From the NCBI GenBank assembly GCA_964389735.1, contig CAYMEJ010000009.1:1-32808 (forward strand): a stretch of 32,808 bases of DNA. The letters are read 5' to 3'. The translations under genes and the position numbers were made by a program. Under the pieces are notes generated by a model, which saw only the letters and a list, made by a program, of their open reading frames with translations, ran no database searches and was not told where the DNA came from. Below are positions 15,473 to 21,678 of this stretch, in pieces. The stretch comes from JAQUVS01 sp964389735 (lineage in GTDB: Bacteria; Bacillota_I; Bacilli_A; RF39; UBA660). Within the stretch, counting starts at the first letter, position 1. Each line of letters opens with the position of its first letter.

Positions 15473-16651
15473 CTATCTAATTAAGTTTAATGTATCTTCA
15501 GCTATCATTAATTCTTCGTTTGTAGGTATTACATATACTGCTACTTTTGAATCATCAGTACTAATTTTAACTGTTTCTCCTCTTAATTTATTGTTTTCTT
15601 CGTTTAGCTTAATTCCTAAGCATGCTAATTTTTCTACTATCATTTTTCTTACTAATGGACCATTTTCTCCAACACCTGCTGTTAAAATAATAGCATCTGC
15701 TCCTTCTAGTTCTACATAATAACTTGCTATATAATTAACAATTGATCTTACGTATTTTTCTAATGCTAATTTTGCTTGTTCATTACCTTCTGCTATAGCA
15801 TTTTCAATATCACGACAGTCACTTGATAATTGACTTAATCCAAGTAATCCTGATTTTTTATTTAAAATATCTACTACTTCTGAAGCATTTAATCCTTCTT
15901 TTTCCATAATATATGGAATTATTGAAGAATCAATGTCTCCACTACGAGTTCCCATTGTAATACCTGCAAGTGGAGTAAATCCCATTGTAGTATCTATACA
16001 TTTACCATCTTTAACAGCAGATATACTTCCACCACTACCAATATGGCAAATAATTAATTTTGCATTTTCGTTATTTAATACTTTTACTGCTTCTTTTGCT
16101 ATAAAACAATGACTTGTTCCATGAAAACCATATTTTCTAACAGCATATTTTGTATACCATTCATATGGTACTGAATAAAGATAATTTGCTTTATCCATTG
16201 TTTGATGGAATGCAGTATCAAAAACTGCTACCATTGGTACATTAGGTAATGCTTTTTTAACAGCTTCAATTCCTAATATATTAGCTGGATTATGTAATGG
16301 TGCTAAATCACTGAATTTTTTAATATCTTCTATTACTTCATCAGTAATTACTACAGATTTATTGTATTTATCACAACCATGTACTGCACGGTGTCCTACA
16401 CCTTCTATTTCATCTAGTGAATTAATTATTCCTAGACTTATTAATCTATCTAACATTACTTCTACTGCTACTGTATGATTTGGTAGTTCTATTTCTTCTT
16501 TTATTTTTTCTCCATTATATTTAATAGTATAAAAACTTTCTGGTATTCCTACCCTTTCAAAATAACCTGAAGCAATAACTTCTTTAGTATCCATATTGAA
16601 TAAACTAAATTTTAAGGAACTACTTCCTGCATTAATTGAAATTATTTTCAT
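15473..16651 (-). CDS. ackA: Acetate kinase
   Basis: AckA interconverts acetyl phosphate plus ADP and acetate plus ATP, giving substrate-level ATP in fermentation. From the ATG at 16651 the protein has 392 residues, close to the usual length. Motifs in order: INAGSSSLKF at the N-terminus (Mg and phosphate site), GHRAVHG, LHNPAN, AVFDTAFH (catalytic Asp), YGFHGTSH, HIGSGGS, MGFTPLAGITMGTRSGDID (second signature) and GVGENG. The upstream ATG at 16663 overlaps the GAGGGA ribosome site and is not used. No pta gene is in the window. Confidence 0.97.
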   Translation of the reverse strand: MKIISINAGSSSLKFSLFNMDTKEVIASGYFERVGIPESFYTIKYNGEKIKEEIELPNHTVAVEVMLDRLISLGIINSLDEIEGVGHRAVHGCDKYNKSVVITDEVIEDIKKFSDLAPLHNPANILGIEAVKKALPNVPMVAVFDTAFHQTMDKANYLYSVPYEWYTKYAVRKYGFHGTSHCFIAKEAVKVLNNENAKLIICHIGSGGSISAVKDGKCIDTTMGFTPLAGITMGTRSGDIDSSIIPYIMEKEGLNASEVVDILNKKSGLLGLSQLSSDCRDIENAIAEGNEQAKLALEKYVRSIVNYIASYYVELEGADAIILTAGVGENGPLVRKMIVEKLACLGIKLNEENNKLRGETVKISTDDSKVAVYVIPTNEELMIAEDTLNLIR

Positions 16652-16675
16652 TTTATCCCTCATTTCACAACTTAT

Positions 16676-16703
16676 ATTATACTATAATATTCTTTTATTT
16701 CAA
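16676..16703 (-). promoter_or_regulatory. sigma-A promoter of ackA-nrnA-engB
   Basis: TTGAAA (16698-16703), a 16-nt spacer and a perfect TATAAT (16676-16681) on the minus strand, just downstream of the SASP terminator. Confidence 0.65.
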
Positions 16704-16714
16704 AGGGAAAAGAT

Positions 16715-16749
16715 AAAAAAAGAAATAGAAAGTTCATTCTATTTCTTTT
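16715..16749 (-). terminator. Intrinsic terminator after the SASP gene
   Basis: A 12-bp stem (16719-16730 with 16738-16749) closes a 7-nt loop and is followed by a U run on the minus strand. Confidence 0.85.
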
Positions 16750-16763
16750 TCAGATTTATTTCA

Positions 16764-16973
16764 TTATTTAGTTTGGCTATAACTTCCACTAACTTGGTTT
16801 AATCCTGATTGAACTAAACGCTTAGTAATTTCACCACCAACTGATCCGTTTGCACGTGCAGTTGCATCTGGTCCTAAATTAACACCAAATTCGTTTGCTA
16901 TTTCATATTTCATTCTTTCAATAGCTTGTTTAGCACCAGGTGCTTTCATTTTATTAGCTGAATTTGAATTCAT
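16764..16973 (-). CDS. Small acid-soluble spore protein, alpha/beta type
   Basis: Alpha/beta SASPs coat spore DNA, push it toward an A-like form and protect it from UV and heat damage; they are degraded at germination. The 69-residue product has the two family blocks: KYEIANEFGVNLGPDATARANGSVGGE (split by the GPR protease site, cleaved after Glu in YE-IANEF) and EITKRLVQSGLNQ. The ATG at 16973 follows GGAGG; a GTG at 16985 is part of that site. In Bacillus sspA lies beside thiI, exactly as here. Its presence with SpoIVA and SpoVIF strongly suggests true sporulation. Confidence 0.96.
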   Translation of the reverse strand: MNSNSANKMKAPGAKQAIERMKYEIANEFGVNLGPDATARANGSVGGEITKRLVQSGLNQVSGSYSQTK

Positions 16974-16999
16974 TATATATTTCACCTCCTATACATTTA

Positions 17000-17030
17000 T
17001 AGAGTGTGAAATATGTTTTACTTTAATACA
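17000..17030 (-). promoter_or_regulatory. Possible sigma-G promoter of the SASP gene
   Basis: The minus strand has TGTATT (17025-17030), an 18-nt spacer and CACTCTA (17000-17006). These match the sigma-G boxes TGAATA and CATACTA in four of six and five of seven positions. The position is right for a short leader, but the match is moderate. Confidence 0.3.
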
Positions 17031-17054
17031 ATTTTTTTCTTGGTAATTTTTGGT

Positions 17055-18242
17055 TTAAAGTAAATCTTCAAATTCTTTTTTATCTTCTTCTCTGATTACT
17101 ATTGTATCTATGTTATTCATTACTGTTTCTATTTGTGTTTCATAATCAAATTTTTCTTCATTTTTCAAGCATTCTTTTAAACTAGGATTTATTACTGGAT
17201 GTGTTGGTACAAATACTGTACAGCAATCTTCATATGGTAATATGCTTGTTTCATATGTTCCTAATTTTCTTGCTATATCCATTATTTCTAATTTATCTAG
17301 GCATGCTACTGGTCTTATTACTGGCATATTTGTTACTGCATTTATTACTGACATACTATTTAGGGTTTGCGATGCTACTTGACCAATAGATTCTCCATTA
17401 GTTATTATTACACCTTTATGTTGTTTGGCTAATTTTTCCATTATACGATACATCATTCTACGCATAATAGTAATGGTATAATCAGGATTACAATTCTTAT
17501 ATATTGATTCTTGTATTTCAGTAAATGGAACAATATGTAAGTTTATTTTATCAGTATATTTTGCTAATATTTTAGCTAATTCAATTACTTTGTTTCTTGC
17601 TTCTATTGAAGTATGAGGCATTGCTTCAAAGTATACTGCATCTAATTTTACTCCTCTTTTTAAAGTTAGGTATCCTGCTACTGGTGAATCAATACCACCA
17701 CTTAGCATTAACATTCCTTTTGGTTGTGTTCCTACTGGATAACCACCAATTCCTTTGATACTATTCGTATATATATAAGTATAGTTTTCTCTTATTTCTA
17801 CGTGTAACATTACATCTGGATTATGAACATCTACTTTAATATTAGGAATATTTTTTAAAATTACTCCTCCTAATACATTATTGAATTCCATACTTGGAAT
17901 AGGAAATTTTTTATCACTTCTTTTTGTTTCTATTTTAAAAGTTTTAAAGTTTTCCTTTTGCATTACTTCTAATACATGTTCTTTAATAGTTTCTTCATTA
18001 CTAGGAATTTTATACGCTACTTGATAATTATGTATGCCAAATACTTCATTGATTTTCTTTAATATTTTATCTAAGTTAATATCTTCAAATTCTATATACA
18101 TTCTACTTCTATCTTTAGTAACTTTAACATTCATGTTTTTTAATTTATTTTTTATATTATTAAATAGTGTATTAATAAAAAAGTTTCTATTTCCTTTTTT
18201 TGTTGTTAATTCACCATATTTTATTAAGATTATTCTATTCAT
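17055..18242 (-). CDS. thiI: tRNA 4-thiouridine synthase ThiI
   Basis: ThiI adenylates U8 of tRNA and inserts sulfur to give 4-thiouridine; in many bacteria it also serves thiamine synthesis. The 395-residue product has the N-terminal ferredoxin-like/THUMP region (1-165), the PP-loop SGGIDS (181-186) and YEDCCTVF, whose cysteines match the Bacillus form. There is no C-terminal rhodanese domain, as in Bacillus, where a dedicated cysteine desulfurase (NifZ) is the sulfur donor. That partner gene is usually next door but is not in this window; an unknown tail-anchored protein gene occupies its place. The ATG follows a strong AAGGAGG site. Confidence 0.95.
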   Translation of the reverse strand: MNRIILIKYGELTTKKGNRNFFINTLFNNIKNKLKNMNVKVTKDRSRMYIEFEDINLDKILKKINEVFGIHNYQVAYKIPSNEETIKEHVLEVMQKENFKTFKIETKRSDKKFPIPSMEFNNVLGGVILKNIPNIKVDVHNPDVMLHVEIRENYTYIYTNSIKGIGGYPVGTQPKGMLMLSGGIDSPVAGYLTLKRGVKLDAVYFEAMPHTSIEARNKVIELAKILAKYTDKINLHIVPFTEIQESIYKNCNPDYTITIMRRMMYRIMEKLAKQHKGVIITNGESIGQVASQTLNSMSVINAVTNMPVIRPVACLDKLEIMDIARKLGTYETSILPYEDCCTVFVPTHPVINPSLKECLKNEEKFDYETQIETVMNNIDTIVIREEDKKEFEDLL

Positions 18243-18269
18243 ATATTTTCCTCCTTTTTAACTTTTCCT

Positions 18270-18278
18270 ATTATATCA
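18270..18278 (-). promoter_or_regulatory. Extended -10 promoter of thiI
   Basis: TGATATAAT on the minus strand, directly after the U run of the upstream terminator; no -35 box. Confidence 0.5.
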
Positions 18279-18308
18279 AAAAAATAAGTATATTTCCATA
18301 TACTTATT
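18278..18308 (-). terminator. Intrinsic terminator after the ezrA operon
   Basis: AATAAGTATA and TATACTTATT form a 10-bp stem with a 6-nt loop, followed by seven U on the minus strand. It overlaps the stop codon of the tail-anchored protein. Confidence 0.85.
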
Positions 18309-19011
18309 TATTAATTAATATGTATCCTATTGTAAGTGCTACTGTAAGTACTATTGTTAATATTGAATATAATTCAACAGTACTTATTCCTTTTTGACGA
18401 GCTGTTTTAATTTTTCTTTGTTGTTCTATGTCAAATGTTTCTAATTTGTTTACTAATTCTGTCGCAATCATATCAGTTACTTCACTCTTGCGATTTGAAT
18501 TTAATATTTTATTAAATTGAATTTCTTTTTCTACTTTAGAATATCTTTGATTTAAATCATATTCTTTACTATCATAATATGACATGTCTGATGATATTTT
18601 TTTGAATGCTACTTTATCATTTAATGCCATTTCTGTTCTTTTTTCTTTTTTTTCTTTTATCTTTGCTATTTCTTTTTTCAAATATGATTTTTCTATTTCT
18701 GCAAAGACATCCATCGTAGTAGACATTCCAGTTGTTCTCATCTTATCAAAGAAATTTCTAAATTCATCATAACTTATTCTATTATTATCTCTAGTCATTT
18801 CGGACATTTCTTTACTAAATTGTCTAACAAATTCTTTTTTTCCTTCTTGATCATTAAAATTTAACTTTTGATATCTTTGGCAATTGAATATTGCTCTATA
18901 TATTTCATCGTGAGGACTATTTTCTTGATCTAATAAGACATCTGGTCCCATATATTTAAATAATTCTGTTGCTGCTTCTTTATACTCCAAATATTTCATT
19001 TTATCATCCAT
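18304..19011 (-). CDS. Unknown tail-anchored helical protein downstream of ezrA
   Basis: I do not recognise this 235-residue protein. It is highly charged and mostly helical (about 1-205), with coiled-coil tendency around 105-135 and 150-175, and ends in one hydrophobic helix (about 214-232) and a two-residue tail, so it should be anchored in the membrane by its C-terminus with the body in the cytoplasm. There is no signal peptide. The ATG at 19011 has TGAGGGA upstream and lies 13 nt after the ezrA stop; a common terminator follows. Co-transcription with ezrA suggests a role in division or envelope organisation, which is an inference from position only. Confidence 0.85.
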   Translation of the reverse strand: MDDKMKYLEYKEAATELFKYMGPDVLLDQENSPHDEIYRAIFNCQRYQKLNFNDQEGKKEFVRQFSKEMSEMTRDNNRISYDEFRNFFDKMRTTGMSTTMDVFAEIEKSYLKKEIAKIKEKKEKRTEMALNDKVAFKKISSDMSYYDSKEYDLNQRYSKVEKEIQFNKILNSNRKSEVTDMIATELVNKLETFDIEQQRKIKTARQKGISTVELYSILTIVLTVALTIGYILINK

Positions 19012-19024
19012 GTCTATCCCTCAC

Positions 19025-20734
19025 TTATTTATTATAAATATTCATTACTTTTTTTGTTATTCCTGGTTCTGCAATATTAATTGCATTTAAAGTTATTTCT
19101 AAAGCATCTTTATAATTACCTTTGTAATATAGATTTTCTGCTTTAGTTAAACCATTATCTATCTCTTTTTGATTACTTCTATATCTATTACCGTATACTA
19201 TGGCATTTTCTGTTATCTTAGCTGTCTTAATCATATCATTAGTAGTATTATATAATTTTAACACTAAATCCCTTGCAGTATCAACCCTTGTATTCAAAGT
19301 TTTTATTACAATTGGTTTTTTACTTAATTCTTTTATTATTTCTAATATTGCTTCATTTGCTTCTGATAGTTGAATAAAGTAATTATTAGTAATTACTGGT
19401 AGCTTATAACTTTTGATTTTTGTTTTACATTGATTTAATATATCTTGTATTTCGTCTAATTGTTCTCTTGCTCTTTGTTCATCTTCATGCATACTTCCTA
19501 GTGATTTTAATGACTCATCTAATTCTTCTTCTAATTCATTTAGAATATATGAAATATTTTCGATATCCTTACTTAACTTTGTATAAGGTGTATCTTTTTT
19601 TTCTTCACATTTTTCTAGTAATTTGAAATCACTATTAATTTTTTTCAACTTCTTATTAATATTATGTATTTCTTTAACATCATCATCTTTTAAATCATAC
19701 ATATTCTTAATATCTTCTAATTGATCTAATACATCTTTTACAATTTTATTAGTTTTATTTAATCTGTTTTCAAATATTTTACTTACTTCTTCATATAATT
19801 TTCGTGAAAGTTTCTCTTTTTCAAAATCATTATATAAAGAATCTAAATATTCTAATATTGTTTTTAATTCAAACATACACTCTTCTAGATTTAATACTTT
19901 TACTCTATCTAAAATGTCATTTATTTTTTTACTAGCTTCTTCCATATTGTAAGAAACTTGTAAGTATGAAAGACAATAACCTTTTTCAGTTAATGTATCA
20001 TTTATTTCGATTATGTCCTTTATTTTTTTAGGTATTATCTTTTCTGATAACATTACTAAATCAGGTACTTCTTTTATTACTACATTCATATGATCAATCA
20101 TAGAATCTAGTGCTTTAACAATGTGTACCACTTCTTCATATTCATTTTTTTCCATAATTGTTTCAAAATCTAAGAATCTTTTTTCAATATTTTCGAATTG
20201 TAATTCTATTACATCTTTAATATCTCCATAATCATCCTTATTGTTTTGAAATTTATTTGATAATTCTCTATACTTTGTCTTTAATTTTATTACTATATTT
20301 CTATATTTTTCTTCACTTGAAGTTATTTCTTTTATTTCTTCCAATAATTCATCTGCTGCTTCTTTTGCTTTTGCAATTTCTAATTCTACTTTAGCAATTT
20401 TTGGTTCAATATTTTTATAGTTCTTTTCTGCTAAAAATAAATCTATTTCAATTATTTGATCATTTATTTGTGATATTTTTGTATTTTTTATTTTATCAAA
20501 TCTTTTTTGCCAGTTTTTATATTTTTCTTCCATTTTTTCATTTTTTATAATAGTTTCTACCTTTGATAATTCTGAAGGTACTGGAGTAGATGCTATTAAG
20601 TTTTTTTCTTTATCTAATACTTCAAGTTCCTTTTTAATGTTTTTATATTTTCTATTTCTAGATATATACAAAGAAACAAAAACAGTTATAATTGCTAATA
20701 TTAAATAAATAAATACTATTAATCCTGAATTCAT
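19025..20734 (-). CDS. ezrA: Septation ring formation regulator EzrA
   Basis: EzrA is a membrane-anchored spectrin-like protein that limits FtsZ ring assembly and links division to PBP1 traffic in Firmicutes. The 569-residue product has an N-terminal membrane helix (about 4-24), then a basic stop (RNRKYKNIKK), the family segment with EEKYKNWQKRFDKI near residue 70, and long repeated helical bundles throughout. Length is normal (560-570). The ATG follows GAGGTG. The order thiI ... ezrA ... rpsD is that of Bacillus. A TGTCGAA box resembling a Spo0A site lies in its promoter region. Confidence 0.92.
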   Translation of the reverse strand: MNSGLIVFIYLILAIITVFVSLYISRNRKYKNIKKELEVLDKEKNLIASTPVPSELSKVETIIKNEKMEEKYKNWQKRFDKIKNTKISQINDQIIEIDLFLAEKNYKNIEPKIAKVELEIAKAKEAADELLEEIKEITSSEEKYRNIVIKLKTKYRELSNKFQNNKDDYGDIKDVIELQFENIEKRFLDFETIMEKNEYEEVVHIVKALDSMIDHMNVVIKEVPDLVMLSEKIIPKKIKDIIEINDTLTEKGYCLSYLQVSYNMEEASKKINDILDRVKVLNLEECMFELKTILEYLDSLYNDFEKEKLSRKLYEEVSKIFENRLNKTNKIVKDVLDQLEDIKNMYDLKDDDVKEIHNINKKLKKINSDFKLLEKCEEKKDTPYTKLSKDIENISYILNELEEELDESLKSLGSMHEDEQRAREQLDEIQDILNQCKTKIKSYKLPVITNNYFIQLSEANEAILEIIKELSKKPIVIKTLNTRVDTARDLVLKLYNTTNDMIKTAKITENAIVYGNRYRSNQKEIDNGLTKAENLYYKGNYKDALEITLNAINIAEPGITKKVMNIYNK

Positions 20735-20769
20735 TCTTGTTACACCTCTATTCTTCTAACTATATCAAT

Positions 20770-20790
20770 ATTTTATCATATTTTCGACAA
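20770..20790 (-). promoter_or_regulatory. ezrA promoter with a possible Spo0A box
   Basis: The minus strand has an extended -10 TGATAAAAT (20770-20778). Three nt upstream lies TTGTCGAAAA (20781-20790), which contains TGTCGAA, the core 0A-box sequence. A regulator bound there would overlap RNA polymerase. A TTCGACA also occurs inside a coding region near 27262, so a chance match is possible. Confidence 0.3.
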
Positions 20791-20847
20791 TATACATATA
20801 TTTTTTACTAAATATTTGTATTTTTTAAACTAAAACTCTTATTTTTA

Positions 20848-20876
20848 TTGACTTTCTTTATTTTTTTTATTATAAT
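20848..20876 (+). promoter_or_regulatory. sigma-A promoter of rpsD
   Basis: TTGACT (20848-20853), a 17-nt spacer and a perfect TATAAT (20871-20876). Transcription would start near 20883, giving a leader of about 160 nt. Confidence 0.85.
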
Positions 20877-20882
20877 TTTAAC

Positions 20883-21036
20883 TGCATATTCATTGAACAG
20901 CACTATTTATAATTTATTAATGTGTTTTCTATGGGACTTAGTAACTTTGGCTGTTCAGAGTGAAAAGATTTAAAGAAAACTCCCTAATAAGTAATTAAAT
21001 AGATTTCAATGTTTATGAGAAAAACATTGAAGGAGG
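20883..21036 (+). promoter_or_regulatory. Structured rpsD leader, probable S4 autoregulatory element
   Basis: The leader is long for this compact genome. TGAACAGC (20894-20901) pairs with GCTGTTCA (20950-20957). Inside that loop GTTTTCT (20924-20930) can pair with AGAAAAC (20974-20980) beyond the helix, and GGGA (20933-20936) with TCCC (20981-20984), making a pseudoknot. A separate 10-bp hairpin (TTCAATGTTT 21005-21014 with AAACATTGAA 21022-21031) ends directly against the GGAGG site (21032-21036). In Bacillus subtilis S4 represses its own gene through the leader; the same function here is inferred from position and pairing. Confidence 0.6.
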
Positions 21037-21044
21037 AAAAAACA

Positions 21045-21647
21045 ATGTCAAGATACACAGGATCAAGTTTCAAACAAGCTCGTAGAGTTGGTTTCTCAAT
21101 TAGTGAAACTGGTAAAGAATTAGCTAAACGTCCTTATAGACCAGGTCAACATGGTCAAGATCGTAAAGGAAAATTATCAAACTATGGTGAACAATTAAAA
21201 GAAAAACAAAAAGTTAGATTTATGTATGGATTAAATGAAAGACAATTTAGAAAAACATTTAATGAAGCTGCAAAAATCAAAGGTATCCATGGTGAAAACT
21301 TCCTTAGATTACTTGAATCTAGATTAGATAACTTAGTTTATCGTTTAGGTTTTGCTAGTACTCGTCGTGGTGCTAGACAATTAGTAAATCATGGACATAT
21401 TACTGTTGATGGAAACAAAGTTGATATTCCATCATTCAGAGTAAAAGTTGGTTCTACAATTACTTTAAAAGATAACTCTAAAGAACATCCAGCAGTTAAG
21501 ACAGCATTAGAAAAAGTTACTAAAAGAGTTGAATTTGTTACATTTGATGACAAAAAACTTGAAGGTAAATATGTTAGATTGCCTGAAAGAAATGAATTAA
21601 ATGCTGATATTAATGAAGCATTAATCGTTGAATTCTATAATAGATAG
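21045..21647 (+). CDS. rpsD: 30S ribosomal protein S4
   Basis: S4 binds the 5' domain of 16S rRNA early in 30S assembly and usually represses its own translation. The 200-residue product is full length: MSRYTGSSFKQARRVGFS at the start, RPYRPGQHGQDRKGKLSNYGEQL, and the S4 RNA-binding domain RLDNLVYRLGFASTRRGARQLVNHGHITVDG (about 91-121). There is no cysteine zinc site, so it is the zinc-independent form. I use the ATG at 21045 behind GGAGG; a frame extension to 21009 would run through the leader hairpin. It stands as a single plus-strand gene between minus-strand units, as in Bacillus. Confidence 0.98.
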   Translation: MSRYTGSSFKQARRVGFSISETGKELAKRPYRPGQHGQDRKGKLSNYGEQLKEKQKVRFMYGLNERQFRKTFNEAAKIKGIHGENFLRLLESRLDNLVYRLGFASTRRGARQLVNHGHITVDGNKVDIPSFRVKVGSTITLKDNSKEHPAVKTALEKVTKRVEFVTFDDKKLEGKYVRLPERNELNADINEALIVEFYNR

Positions 21648-21651
21648 AAAT

Positions 21652-21678
21652 AAAAAAAACACAATTATGTGTTTTTTT
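21652..21678. terminator. Bidirectional terminator between rpsD and secA
   Basis: CACA and TGTG extended by A and T runs form an 11-bp stem around ATTA. The A/T tracts give U runs in both directions for the two convergent genes. Confidence 0.85.
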
